A stretch of DNA of 64,000 nt from Hofstenia miamia (Eukaryota; Xenacoelomorpha; Acoela; Hofsteniidae): the NCBI GenBank assembly GCA_900660155.1, contig CABFPE010000437.1, forward strand, positions 440,486-504,485. Reading direction: 5' to 3'. Positions 12,663-27,600 of this stretch are shown here, one piece after another; positions within the stretch are counted from its first letter, which is position 1, and each line of letters starts with the position of its first letter. Below the pieces are notes generated by a model. The model saw only the letters and a program-made list of their open reading frames with translations. It did no database searches and was not told where the DNA came from. The position numbers and the translations under genes are program-made.

Positions 12663-15600
12663 ACATATGTAGCAGATAGCTAAATTTGTGTTGAACGTAG
12701 ATATGTACCTAAAAAATGACATTTTTCATGTTGACTCTATTTAAATGACACTTGCCTAAACTCCTACTATGATAGGATTAAAGTTATAAATCTAAAATAA
12801 CGTAATATGCTGAAGACCAATAGAACCTTCCATTAATGTGCATAAGAAATTGAGGCATTTTACATTGTAAGCAATGAAAGGAATTTAATGAATTCGAAAT
12901 GCTTTCATTGTGCAACTTTAGAGTGATGAGACAAATGATGACAGTGATTGGTTTTATAACCATTTCCGAAATAAAGTTTTAAATTATAAAACGTATTTAA
13001 TGGAAACGAATCTAATGATTTTTATCATTGCGAATGACGCCTTAAATTTGGTTAATTTTGAAAAATATTGCATTTGAAGACTAACTAACTTTTACAAACC
13101 TGTAGCTTCATATACGCCTTCATAATGCTGATGTTCTGGATAGCGTGCCCGATAATTGCTAATGGCTTCAGCAGGATCTGTAAGGGAAGTAAACTCCTTA
13201 ATGCGTGAATTCAAGTGGTCACTTTTCATTAGCAAGAGTTGAATAAGGTAATAACATCCGCGAGCTAGATCGCCACTGTTAGGTCGGAAAAGCAGTGCCA
13301 AAAGCAAACGTTCAAGAGGGATAACACCATATGTATAAATAAGAGCCTCAACAGACTCAAGACATTTGCTGAATTGTTGCCCCCAGCTTATGACTTCATA
13401 CATCAAGAAATCTGCAAAAACTCGAATGTGAGCACCCATATGTCGAGGACCGATTTTTTCGAGCAGTTTAGCTGTCACCTAAAATACAATCATACAGATT
13501 GACACAACCAAAGGTTAAGATTTTGATTAGACATCATGAGAGTACCAATCAATATTTGTAATTAATAACGTGATTAAAACTCACTTGTGTTTAGCATTAT
13601 TTATATCATTGCGTCTATATCATTTTAGTGATTGCATCAAGTATGTCTTACAGTATTCTGCAAAGAGCAAAATGCGCCATCTGGTATGGAAACAATGACA
13701 GTTATGTGCTCACACAATGTCAGTATCATGGTAAATTTGGCAGAAATACACTTTGTCCATCAGCACCATCAATCAATTTTCTAAGCACTTGATTTATTCA
13801 GGATTGCCGCATCTGGACAGAAAAAAGAAGCCTGCCAACATTTTGATTGAAATCCACATTCGTTCTTCGCACTGACGAACCCATGTTGCAAATTAGTCAT
13901 GCTGAAATAAATGAAGTGGCATCCCTACCAAATGCCAACAGTGCAGAAGCTCTAAACGGAAGATGAGGAATACCGCATAGAATTCGCTAGTAATGAATTG
14001 CTACGTCAAATCAACGACGCCCAGAGGCTAAACAATCTTGTCTTTTCTGATGACAGTCACTTTTTGTTGGATGGAACAGCGAACAGACACAATTTTAGAT
14101 ATTTCTCAAACGCAAATCTCCACTGGATATGTGAGCTGCCACTGCATTCTCCTCGAACAACAGCGTGGGCAGCTATTGATATCCTACCGAGCATCATTGG
14201 TTCTTTTTTGACGAGAATGTCAATAAAGAAAACTACATGGCAATGCTTCAGGATTCCACCCTACTGGGACAGAAATGTGAGAGACTGGCTGAATTGAATC
14301 TAAAGGATCGTTGGATCGGACGAGATTAACCTAACATGCCATGGCCACCACGATCTCCAGACATTTTCCTCTGGGGCTGCGGGAAGTCCAGTCTACAAAA
14401 CTAAACTCGAAAACATAACAGACCTTAAGAAGCGCAATACTGCATGTTACTAGAACATTCTCGATAACATGATTGAAAGAGTTATCAACTCTTTTCATAC
14501 TCGGCTCGAAAATCGGAAGGACAGAACTGATAGTCACATTAAAACGTTAAAAGTTCATGAGTGATGGTGTAACCGGACTGATCTTGTGCTTTTAATTAAA
14601 TTCTAGATTTATATGTATGTTTATGTAAAGTTTCATTTTTTATGCATAAATAAGAAAATTATTGAATTCTGAAATCGTAGCCTTCGACTGTGTCACCTTG
14701 TATATTCACACAAACAAGAACCATAAAAATTTACAATTAATTAATACTTTTAATACGGACTTAGTATTAGAACTTGAAAATACAAGCACCCATAGAGTGC
14801 TGTTTTTGCAAAGGATTGACAAAACCGAAGAGTTACTTCTCACCAAAACCAAGGAAAATGTAAAAAATGGTTAAATATTAATAACCGTAGTTATGATCAT
14901 ACTTAAACGGAATATGAATATATTTTATTTTTGGAAACACCTCATGATTTTAATCGCAAACAAGCATCTTCTTAAGTTTTCACTATTGGTATATGCTATT
15001 AGAACTATTTCAACTCCGGGAACTTCATTGAGATGTAAAAATCTGTAAGGTTTAATTCTATCGAATTTCAACATTAGAGATTGGGTTTTAAATTGATTGC
15101 CCAGAGTAACGTTTAAATTTATTGATGTTATGCTTATGTTCATTCTGATTTAAAATATGATATAGTGAAAAACATATTTCTAATATATTTCCTTAGGCTG
15201 AAATGTACTTGGATGTTTTTTGTTCACAAGCAAGCTTGCGTTTAAAGACTCTCAGACCTATAACATGCACAGTCTGCGTCATTGATCATTACAAGTTCAT
15301 TCCTACGGTACTCTTCCAGGAACATTCGCATTTTGCTTTGAAGCAGCAAATAATTTATTTGCTAAATACTTATCTGGATCAGTCAACCACTTAAAATTAT
15401 TATTACAAAAATTTCTTCTTAAACAATTAGCTGGTTTTTATAAACATTTGATTTTAATGCATATTTATCATTTATTAGAATATAAATAATAATTTTAAAT
15501 TTATGAAAAATTCAACATTGCAACCGCCCTATCTTCTATGGGTTCTGCGGCTTCTAATTTAGAAAAACACGGTGTTGATTCTGTATATTGCAAATTATGT

Positions 15601-18600
15601 ATTAACCATTGGAAAGTTATTATTAATGTTACATTAATCTTTTTTAGTTACATATTGTAACTGCTTATATTAAAAGTAATCTAATATTTGGTTTTGTTAT
15701 TTTAGCATGGAATAAGTTTTCCTTTAAAATTGATAAAAAGTATGCGGTTTTGCCAGTCTCTCATTCTTCTTAGCCAATGAACATATCTTTTAAAGACAAA
15801 ATGTGCTTTTTCCAAAAAAGAGACTGTGCTTTTAGTTGGAAACGAAGCCACGTTCTTAGCGCTTGGTACTATTGTTATATTTTCATAATATTATTCTTTT
15901 TTAGAATGTAAAAATGTGATTCAACGAGAATGTGCAGTCTTGGAGAGAAACATGGATCAAGATTAGTTTAATATTACAAACTTCTCCTTCACGTGTGAAG
16001 CATCAGTTGAAACAAGACAACCTGATGTCTCACCAGTAAGCACTTTAAAGTTTTTTAGAAACACGTGCGTTAAGGCCACATGCAGAAGCAGTTCGCCCAT
16101 TTAAGATTTCAAACACACCTATGGTAAAAGACATGTATAGTGTTAACCAGAGAATATAATTTATTTCAAGTAAAAGCATACAGATTGTTTTGAATTCAGA
16201 TCATTGCTTAACTATTTCTCCTAATTTCATTTTAAAAAAACTGTCCTCTTCTATTGATGAGCTTCGGAAAAAATAAAAAAATTACGTGGTTCTATTGTAT
16301 ATAGTTCTGCAACATTATTCTTTGTTTATATCACTTAGGATAGTACTTTGGTAGAACAAGGCCTACTAAATACACGCCCGCGGTAAGCGCAGCAATTCAA
16401 TTTATTAGGGAAGCGAAAATTATTTCGCAATGAATTTATCCTGCTAGACGCGCTATGAAATTAACCACTAATACCCAAACGAAATTGGAATTATGTGCAT
16501 TAAAGACTGCTTATGCTTATGAATCAATGGTAAAGCACTGCGCTTTTCCTCATTGCAAGAGTGGCTCCAAATTAAATTCTAATGAAAAATTTGTAAATTG
16601 TCATTTCCTAAAGAGAATGAAGTAAAGAATAAGTGGATCTCTGCATATCTTGTGCTAATTATATACTCACAGATCATTCATTCGTCTGTGACAAGCATTT
16701 TGAGAAGAAATTCATAAAGCAATGCTCGGTAGGGAAGCAATTAATTTATTCTTTGAAATCAGTCCTACAATTTTAAATTTTAAATCTTATTCAAGTAAAA
16801 CTACATGTACTTCTACTCGTCCACCACCTAAGGAAAGAAATGTTTTTCTCAACTAACTGCATTTGTTTAAAAAGTCTGATATTTTATGTTTTTTTGATAT
16901 CTCAAGCACAAAATCCTACGTCATCTTAATTTCGCTTGGCAATTAATAGGTCCGTAGATTCATGTCAGGCCGCTCTACAAGGATTTCGCAATGATTTCGC
17001 ATCGGATTACTTACGTGCTACATTCATTTCAACATATTACATTTTATTCGGATGCATCAGAAGAACGCATTAGAACTTTTCCATTGGATGGTTTAAATTA
17101 TGCCTTTACGTTAAATGGTATCTGGGTGGCCCAGACTATTTAATTTAAGGAGGCCTTGGCATTACTTGAGCATGCCTTCTAGCTCCGCCTAGCTCTTTGG
17201 TTCTTGAAGCAATTTATCGCTTTTTAGAGCTTCGGCACGCGGACGTCTTACAACTTATCAATACTTACACATTGGATTGTTAATCAATACCATCATTGAC
17301 AAAAGAAACCTCCACATATACTGGAAACCCTCTGAAGAAAATTCTGCGGAATCTCCATTTCACTCTAGGTTGTTTCCTCCATTACCTATATCCATTAAAG
17401 TACAAATGCTCCAACCACAACAAAATGCAGTAAATATTTTGTATTTACTATAAATAGAGCCATTTGTACAGTCATATTTAGTTGGTTTTCAATTCAACAT
17501 AGGAAAAGATAAATGTTTCCTTATCGACCACGGTTACGATCAAAGATTGGTTGTACTATTTCGAAAAAAGTGAGTTAGTTGGTATATTTCATTATGTATC
17601 TTATGCAAGGCAACAATTTGATGGTGATGGATTAGTTGATGCTCTTTATAAAGAATCTTATGGACATTTTGGAAAGCAACCTTAAGAAGATTGTATTATA
17701 AAGTTTAGTTCACAACTAAGATATATCTCAATTGTAGCTTACAAATTTTTGTCGAAGTTCTTTTCTTTACCACATCCTAGAACATTGAGTAAATTGGCAT
17801 CGGGAAAAATTAACGTAATTCACGTACTCAATAAATTTCTAATAAATGAAAAAGTGAACAAAGACTGCTCTATCCTTATAGATGAAATGTTTCTTTAAGA
17901 AGTATATAACGGCATGTAATTAGTGGCTCTAATTAAGATAATGTAGCTTACAAAAGTATTGTCTGCTTTATGATATCCTTCACATGTACAGGGAAGCCAT
18001 TTGTAATTCTTTCATCGGGTTTTCAAACTGATCCCTTAGAAAGAAGATATGGTGAATACCGTTCAATGTATGGTGGTCGCTTTTTAGTTTCTCTTCATGA
18101 TGTTTATAAATCTGAAAAAAATTCTCAAAGTAGCTAATGTTCTCGATCACTTTGGCATTCAAGAATTGCAAGATTCAATAGTTAACTTACCAATCATTGA
18201 AATCTCATTTAACAGTTCACGTGGACTAACTTCTCATGAAGCAGATGTGTTAGAGTATGTTTCTGGATACATTTACAATAAGTTGCGTTTTCCTCTGAAT
18301 ATTTTCTCTTAACCCATTACACATTCTTGCACTAAAATTTGGATAATCGATTTTGTTATGAAATGCATTTGTTTTACTGACTTTAAATGCCATTTCCATT
18401 GCTTATTTTCATTTTCAAGAATTTCAATTGTCCGTGAAAACATATTTTTGTAAAAAATGCATAATGGTTATACTATTTATGTTTAAATCGTTTTATGATA
18501 TTGTGTGAATTATGAAACACCAAGACATTATCTTAGGAAAAAAAGCAAATGATTTAGCTATATTATTAGAGAGAAACAGTGCCACTTTAAAATGACGCTG

Positions 18601-21600
18601 GGAACAGTGGAAACATTTAGCATTGTGTTGACATTGACTTTCTACAATAACTTTTAGTTCTATGTTCTACTTTAGTTGTTTATAATATTTAGCAATGTAT
18701 TATTTTCAATACTTGATAATTTTTTGCTTGTTTTTAGAATATAGTCCATTGATATGGCACAAAAAAGCAAAATGGAAGAATTCATTGAATATTGTGAAAT
18801 TATGAGTGACACTAATGAAAACAAGCCTGCGACATCAATGCAGGTTGCTGTAGAGCCTCCAGAGATTGGTTCAGATGGAGATAGTGGGGAAGAAGATGAA
18901 GCAGATATGTATAGGCTTTTAGGGCGGATGCTAAAAACAAGTGACTGTAACAAATGGACCAAAAGAATGAATATATGAAAACACCACCTCAAAGAAAAAA
19001 AGTTGATATTATTTGAGGGTCGAAATGTAAAGAACATGTTTTATATTCCACCGTGGAATATCATGACTAAACCGAAAAAGGTCATAAATTTTGCAGCCGA
19101 GTCGCAAAAACTAAAAAATCTTCGTTATTCTTTCCCAGAGAAATTTTATACAATTCTTTCATCGTGAGTACGGTCAGTAGAGACGAAACAATCACTACAA
19201 GAAGAAATTTGACGAAATTCAGAAAAAAGAGAAATTTTGGATGAATTGCTCAAACTACCAGTAAATGGAAAACTTCCGCACGCTAGTATTACCACAGCGT
19301 TCTCTAAGTTTGAAATTGATCGGCGCCAAGTGTCAAATAAATAGAATAGATACATTGAAGCCGAGAAAAACGATCTTACAGTTAATTTGGATTCAGGTAG
19401 AAAGGACCATAGTGGAACGAAGGGAATTGATATTGATGAATTGAAGAAAAGATTTCGTCTTGTTTCTCTTAGTTCAATGACAAATATTCGAAGCATAGGT
19501 GTAAACCGGTCGGAAAATTATGGACTCGACCGGTGCCAACCGAAACCGGTTGACTGGCCGGTCTGACCACAAAACATTTTCCTAAGTCTAGTTAAATATA
19601 TACATGAAAAAATGATATATATTGTAAATGAAAAAATATATATATATATATATATAATAGCATCAAGAAATTCACACAACCATGGACTCCTAGATTATTA
19701 TAATATAATTTTCCTAAAATACCTCTATCAGAATTTAGTCAATCAAATTGTAAATTCGACGTTGCAATTTAGGTTTTCTACCTTAAAGAGATAGAAGTTA
19801 TTGTAGGAAATTTAGACGTTAATAAATCTTCAGATTTGACTCATTTACCTTTCTTTATAATTAAGAATTTTTTTCATATATGTGGCGACCACTTATCATT
19901 TCCAATTAATCAATGCATAGTTGAAAACGAATTTCAGGAGATAATGAAAAAAATCAGATATAACATCCTTATATAAAAGTGGAGATTCCCTTATCTCGAA
20001 AAATTATAGGCAAATCTCAATAACGCAACTTTTTACAAACTATTTGAAAAAATACCTCACATACAAATCAAACATCACCTTTTCAATTAGTGCAATTATA
20101 TCAATTACTGCAAAAATATCCTCAAGTAAATACCAATGTTTATCTAGTTGCATTTTGAAATTTTGGAGATTAAATTTTGACCGGTTTTAGACCGTTTCAA
20201 ACCGGCCGGTTATAAAACACTGACCCAACCCGACCTGTGGCGGTCACGCCGGTTGACCCGACCGGTTAACACCTATGATTCGAAGTTTGGCTTTAGTCTT
20301 AAACATACCGAAGACCACTTTACATGAGAACATAGAAAATCTGGGTATTAGAGTTCATCACCGTAAGTTGAAGCCTTATTTAACAGAGTAAAATAAGACA
20401 TGTTAAAGATGAATTTTATACTTTTCCTATCATTACATAAAAGTTATGTACCACTTGGTTTTCCATTCAAAAAATCTTGTTTTCAAATGTACACTATATT
20501 TACGCACAGAAGTAGTAGTAAATTTGATATTAATGCATTAAAAATTTTTCTTTATATAATCTAGCAAATAAAATGTTAAATTTGTTCTAATTACAAGCGA
20601 CACTTAAAATTGACACCCTCATATTTCATGAACCAATGTAGCAAGTGTATTGGAAATGTAAAATATGTAAATAATGTGCACTATCTACTCAAATTTAAGA
20701 AATGTATAAAAGTAGATCAAAAATTATTTTCATGGTATCTCAAGCGTTAATAAGAAGGACCAAGAACCAACATCATCGGAATATTTAAACTCATTGAATA
20801 GAGGTGGGCTAACGTTTCCTTCAAAATCTTTTCAAAACTAAACTGTTTAATTTTTGATATACTTTTGTCTAATATGGAGACAATATTAAATTTAAAAGGA
20901 TATGTGAGTATATCACAGAGCTTAGTTAAAACATTGAGGACTAAGCATGAATTTTCACCATGTGCTTTATGCGGAGAACATAATCGCCAGTAGGAAAACA
21001 CTATGTTCAGATCTCTTATTAACATTTTTTAAACAATTTAAGAAAATCTCGAAATAATCAACGATGTTCATGTTTTGTACGTGTTTTTAAAAATTAAAAA
21101 AAAGTTAATTTTGTAAGATTGTGGTTGAAGAATAACAAAATTAAATCGTAAAGTTACATAAACCACATATTTAGCAATATGTTATTAAATAATTGAATAG
21201 TCACTATTTTTAGCTTCGCCTCCAAATTTTTCATTATGCTGCACTTATCACGACCGTATATTTAGTTGGCCTTGGGTAGAAGAAGTGCAAATTTCCTCTG
21301 TTGAACCAAATTCTATATTCAGATAAAAACTTAATGGATATTGCGGGGAGTCGCCCTTCAACGTTTGGTCATAATTTGCGAATGAACTGCACAAGGGGAT
21401 TTTCAGTCCGTCGAGGAACTCCCAAAGAACACCTCTGTGACCAAGTCGTTCAAGGATTTTAAAAAGTTGTATATATATATATATAATAAAAATTATATTA
21501 TTATTTGGTATCTTATCTTTGTTTTGAATAATATCTTTTGTTTGAGTTCCACAAAATTTTTTGAGGAAAATTATTTGTTAAATTACAAAAATACTTAGTT

Positions 21601-24600
21601 CTCCATATTAACATTTATCGTCAAAATGCATGTTTTTTAAAGTTTTCATGTGTGATTTTTCTTAGATAAGCGTAATATATAATTCAGAAAACAATTTTGC
21701 TTTGATTTGAGAATTGTAAACACTAAGGATACCGATCTTTAAAATAATGAGATGCAAACATTGTTATGGGGTTTTCCTACCGTATTGTAACCTCTTCTAA
21801 TCGCGAATTTCCAATGTTGACATAAGCGTAATATTGGCACTGTAGGTTTTTACTAAATGTTTGTGGTTACTGCCTAATTGTAAATTTTTTAGCTGAAAGA
21901 AGATTCCGAAATGATTGGAAGGAGAAGAAACATGCTATTAACCAAGTAGGGATGGATGCATTGGGTGAATGTAGTTTGTAATCTATTGCATCTCATTATC
22001 GATATGGATACATGAATAAATTGAGCATTGATGGAATAATAAGAAATAGAGAAAGAATTCGAAACATTGAAGTTAAATATATCCTTCGGAATTAGTATGT
22101 TTGAATTTTTCAATACTTAGTGTATAGTGGATTGTTGTTCAATTTGTATATATATATAAACTTAGTTTTTACGTTAATTATGTGACTTGTTTACTCTCCA
22201 AACTAATTATAGACTCGTGAAACTGTTATATTGTAAATATAATATGCACTTCATATGTATGATTATCAGTATGTGTGTATGAATAGAACTTAACGCTGCT
22301 TTAATTACTGATGTAATCACATGGTAGCAGAAGAAACAAATCATATCAACGAAACAAATGAAGCCACCATGTTTTGATCCTGGAAAAGACCAGTATCGCA
22401 GTTGGAAGAAAGAGGTGTTACTATGGCGTGATTTAACAGATTGCAGTAAAAACAAGCAAGGTATTTATTTCAACTTTCTGGTACCGCATAATATCGAGGC
22501 CTAGAAATGGAGCATTCCATACTAACAAGCGATACCGGTCTAGATGAGTTATTAAAATATCTTGACGAATGTTTGCTTGACAGTGATGATGATGCGGCAT
22601 ATGATACGTTTCTTGAATTTAAGGCATTTGAAAAATTAGCCGATATGTCAATACGAGAGTTTATTCTTAAATGTGAAAATATTGTCTCACGCATGAAGCA
22701 GTATGAAATGGAACTTAGTGACTCTATATTGGCTGCTGAACTTTTATTTAAATCTCATATTACCGATAGCGTTTTTGGCAAGTTATTCTTTTGATGCACC
22801 TAGCAAAAATCAAGAAATTAAAACGGAGAGTGTATTTAGAACTGACAAATACATGTACTGTACAGAGGAAGAAGATCAAAATCAACAAGTGGTCGATTTA
22901 CCCATTTTCGAAGTTGACGATTTCGGTCACGTGCCTCCGAATTTTGGCGTGCGCTATATGTAATTCAAAATTTCAATGCGCTAGAAACTGTTCTGATAAG
23001 CCCTCACCGTCAACAATTAATTCAATTAATGAAACGGTTGAAACTGAGAATAGCGTTTTGGTTAATGATGACAAAGAAGAAACTTATTTTTATATTCTAC
23101 ATTTACAAAATTGAAATTGCAAGCCACTACACCGTATGCGATAATTGATACCGTATGTTCCTGTAGCGGGTACAGAATGGTTGTACATGTATCTTAGCTG
23201 GCTAGATATTACGCGTTCCGAACTTCGCACAAATCCCACTAGCTCGACGTTTGTGTTTGATGATGGACATGAACGCAAAGCCCTATTTATGGTGTGCTTG
23301 CCAGTCGAATTTGTAGTTGGATTTCGCTACATTGCATTCCAAATTGTTCCAGGGCCTTTACCACTTTTGTTGTCTTTAAAATCCCTTTTGAAGATGAATG
23401 CTACGATTAATCTAAGATGCAAATCAAAATTGATGGAAATTCGAAACCGGTTGAATTGACACGGAGTTCGCATTTAACTGTTGAGTTATGCCCACTGGAT
23501 AAAGTGTCAAATCTTGTGAATACTTATACAGTTTTACAGGTTAAGTCTACCTTAACGCTATCTCAAATTAGAAAAATTCAAAGGCAATTTGGTCATATTT
23601 CACATCAAAAGCTACAAATGTTTTTAAAATCAGCCAACGCCTTGTTCAAACCCCGTGATGTTGAAAATGTATCACGCAAGTGTGGCATATGTCAAAAAAA
23701 TCGAACACCAAATTTACGCCGAGTTACCATTGGCGTCAAGATTTATTGAGACCTTAGGATTTGATCTGTTTTATTTCAGCAACGATTATACAAAGTATCC
23801 CTATTGGGTATTGCACATTATTGAACCAGATGAGAATGTTCGAACTTTACTAAAAATGACTGTTTTCTCAAAAAACTGCTGTCCTAATAGAGCGGGTTTT
23901 CCCATAGCAAGTCATTTTCGGTCGAAACCCATTTATCAAAGGTGTTTTAACGGAAGATGATAACGCGTTGACGAGTTTTTCAATTGATGGTGTTGTTGCC
24001 AAGCATTACGACTTCTAGATAAGGTGGTGAGAACAGCATTCTCGGCTGCAGATTGTCCAGAGCGAATTCGTAAATCATTAATAGCTAAAACTCACCAAAA
24101 TGGAGCCGACGTTTATTCAAACGGTGACTTGGTTCTTTACAGATCACGTGATAACAAATTCTGGTATGGCCCGGCTACAGTAGTTTGCCAACAAGGGAAA
24201 GAAGTACTTGTTAAACACGCTTGGAAATACATAAGGTTTCACCGTATTAGCATTAAACCTTGAGTTTCTGTAAAAGAACAGTCTCCATGTCTAACTGATT
24301 GTAAAGCTAGTGATAAGCAGTACAGTGTTGACACAAAATCTCCTACCGAAGACAAGCAGAACGATATCATGGAATACAACGATTCAGAAGATAGTACGGA
24401 ATCTGCGAATGAGGAAAGTTCCAAACAAGCAGAAAGTAAATATTCAGATAAAGGTACCGAATCTGAGAATAACGAAGACTACACACAATTCAACAATAAT
24501 GATCATGGAAACAACAGTGCAACCACTGAGATGCCTTTACGTCGTTCGATGTGATGCCAGAATCCCCCTCTTGATTACGGAAAGGCATACGTGCACGTAA

Positions 24601-27600
24601 CCAATAACAGCGATTTTGATGAAGCTAAGCAGCGTGAACTTGATAGCTGGGACTCCAATAATGTCTATACAATTGTTAAACTAAATTCTGTTAAACCTAA
24701 CTCAAATATTTAGAAAAGCACGCCTTGTTGTGCAGGGATTTTAGGATAAAGAGCCAGGTGAAGTGTATTCTCCCACAGCTACTAAACTATCCCTTCGGGT
24801 TCTTCTCTCAATAGCCAGCAGTTATAACTGGAACAGTCGCATAGTAGATGTCAAGACGATTTTTTACAAGGACATCCCCTTGTACCATGTCCTAAGGATT
24901 TTGCATGGAAACTTAATGTGGCGGCATACGGTTTAAACAAGGCGTCCAAAGCAGTGGTACATCGATTGACCCAAATTATTATCCGTCTTGGTGAAAATGC
25001 ATGTAAATTGGATAAAGCTTTGTTTGTCTTAAAAAACAAGGGTAATGTTCTCTCTGGTATTGTGTTAGTGCATGTCGATGACCTATACATCACTGGTAGT
25101 AATAGCTGGACAGAGAAATTTTTAAAATCTTTTGCAAATGACGGTGAAATTGGCAGACAAACATGTGTTGATCAAAACTACATCACATTTCTTGGACTTC
25201 AAATAAGGAGAATTGATAACTGTTATGAAATTTCTCAAAGCAAATATTCTCAAACTGTCTTAGAGATCTACTCTAATGACGAACATATCCTGGAAACATT
25301 TCGATCTCGTATTGGCCAACTACTATGGATTACATCTACTACACGACCAGATTCGGCTTATGATGACGACCAGATTCGGCTTATGATGTTGCACAGTTAT
25401 CGAAAGTTAAATACACTCCTGATGAGCAAAAGCAAACTATACATAATCTGAACAAGATAATTCGAAGCCTTCGGTATCATGATGTTACGTTGCAATTTAC
25501 AAATAATAATCCAAGGGATCTTGGCGTCACTGGATATCTCTACTTATGGTGCTCATGTCATTGTTTTAGGAAATGATGTTATCAGTTGGTGTTCGCAAAA
25601 ACTACGTCGCGTTGCAAAAAGTCCTCTTGCGGCAAAGACTATACAACTTGCCGACACCATTGACTATACCATCTACGTGTGTCAGCTTATTCACTTTATT
25701 ACGTCACGTCAAATTAATCTTTATTATCAGTCGTGAACTCACCAACTCCATCGGTTCTAAAAGAAAAGCGTCTATTGAACGAGAAGAATTACATCATGGA
25801 AGTTATTTCTCGTTACCAAGACATGATTGCTGATCCACTTACAAAACACCGTAGTCGTGTTCTATCCCTGCTGCTCCAGAAATAATAGAAGTAGAAGGGA
25901 ATGTGACTTGTTTAGTCTCCAATAAATTATAGACTCATGTACCTGTTATACTGTAAATATAATATGCACTTCTTATGTATGATTATCAGTATGTGTGTAT
26001 GAATAGAACGTAGCGCTGTTTTAATTACTGATGTAATAACAAATTATTTATTTTAGATATCTCCACAACCTTTAATTATAATTTGTTTTTCTACATTATT
26101 GTATCTTACATTTTGTACTTTGTTGGATTTCGAATAAATACATTGTAAATGTTGTGAATTACATATAACAGTAGCAGTAGAGATCTAAAATCATTATTAA
26201 AAAACTGAATTTTTTTAATGAATTGTTGATATTTAATTAAAGCTTTTTTATGCATACATCAAACATTTGTTAATTATGGTATTGGTAAAAACTACATTTT
26301 TATTTTGATGAAAAATTATTTTGCTTTTATAAAATTTATATCTATTTTTTTCAGGAACTAAACGATATAAAAGTAATTTCCGTAGAAACTACGCTCTTTT
26401 CAATATAACTTGTCAAGATGTGGTTGTAACAATCCGCCGATCAAAGAAAGGGCCCCATAGCATAAATCAACAATTCTACAGGATAATCGTGGTCATCTTT
26501 CAAATTATGGTCAGAGATCACACCAGTAAACAAGCTCATCTTGAGAAGCATTTTAAATGGGTTGAAGTGAGTAACTGTTATACCTGCTTGCTATGCAACA
26601 AAAGTCTGAAATCTGTTAAAAATAACAATATGCTAGCAAAAGGATCTCATCATTTAAAACGAGATAATGCTGATATGTTTAGTGCCCACCCAGGGGTTTC
26701 GAGTCGAGTTCGAGTTACTCAGACCAAGTTCGACTTTTTATGTTTCGAGTTTGAGTATTTGTTTTTAAAGAAAATTCCGAATTCGATCGAATTTTTTCTA
26801 ATTCCGAGATTTTTAGGGTAAAAAACATTTATTTTACAATAATTCTAAGCTAAAAAATTGTTATTTGCGATTATCTGAGAAATTGAAATTTAAAATAATT
26901 CAATTTTTACGGTATTTTCGAGTGGATTTTCTATCGAATTCGAGTTTTAATGATTTCTCTTCCGAGTTTTATCAGCTTATTCGAGTTCTTAACATTGCAA
27001 GTATTCGAAAACCCTGGCCTCACCTAAAGATGGGCTGGCTGGTCAGTCTGAAATTGGTCCTCATGGCGTGATAGTTGGCGAAAAGAAAAAGGTTGGTATT
27101 GTCAAATAGCTTCGCAAAATCAACTTTATCAATGAACATGTTTTGGCAAACAAGAACCGTGATTTCTTGGACGGAATAATTGAGTATGGAAAGGTACAGA
27201 ATTTGAAAGCAGTGGAAGGAGACATGGAGGAGATAGGACAAAAAACCTGCAACAACTAAGTTCCGTTGCATGTTATGGTTTACAGTTAAGATCACTGAGC
27301 TAGTCGACGGGGGAAACAGTGTTAGTGATTACTGTCTCCTGGATCGACAAGCAAAATGGAGACAGCACATCCAGATAGTAGATTTTAAGATAGGAAGTCG
27401 AAATGATGGGGAAACTACATCTTTTGAAAATAAATTGGATTCCAAGAAGATGGTGGGATACCAATCACATAATTCCAGGGGCTATGCTTCGTAGTTGCCG
27501 GTTATTTCAAATTATTACGAATGAAGATGAAGACTGACATAGACGATGAAATTTCTAGTTGAAGTAAAATTATCAAATTCGGAATTGGATCTCATAACAC

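Larger units (their letters stand above)
19090..20390 (+). mobile_element. Mariner-type transposase N-terminal fragment, split by an insertion
   Basis: Two pieces of a mariner-like DNA-binding region flank the hAT-type element. The left piece (about 19220-19493) reads ILDELLKLPVNGKLPHASI, EIDRRQVSN and FRLVSLSSMTNIRS. The right piece (20286-20390) reads LALVLNIPKTTLHENIENLG and HHRKLKPYLTE. This pattern (V..IWxRY, RTxIRxLA, TLH, LKPYLT) resembles the N-terminal helix-turn-helix of plant- and oomycete-type mariner transposases. The DDE catalytic domain is absent, so only the 5' part survives. At least two frame breaks lie in the left piece in addition to the insertion. Confidence 0.55.
22181..26041 (+). 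mobile_element. Ty1/copia LTR retrotransposon fossil, both ends present, broken
   Basis: This is a full-length copia-superfamily fossil of 3.86 kb with a perfect 5-bp target duplication (AATTA, 22176-22180 and 26042-26046). LTRs of about 140 bp lie at 22181-22321 and 25902-26041. The primer-binding site after the left LTR begins TGGTAGCAGA, matching the 3' end of animal initiator methionine tRNA. A purine-rich tract precedes the right LTR. Parts in order are gag (about 22370-22790), gag-pre-integrase and integrase (about 23540-24260), RT with the VHVDDL box (about 24760-25470) and RNase H (about 25480-25860). The integrase-RT order marks copia rather than gypsy. The two LTRs differ at roughly 8% of sites, so it is not recent. 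The coding region is interrupted many times, on the order of ten, and is inactive. Confidence 0.92.

Noticed and set aside
12328-12722. Open frames running through the N gap and its (TA)n border
   Set aside because: Most residues are unknown and the rest come from a dinucleotide repeat.
21893-22110. RRFRNDWKEKKHAIN-like stretch after a TTTTTTAG, which briefly recalled tektins
   Set aside because: The similarity does not continue, stops follow soon, and no neighbouring exon supports it.
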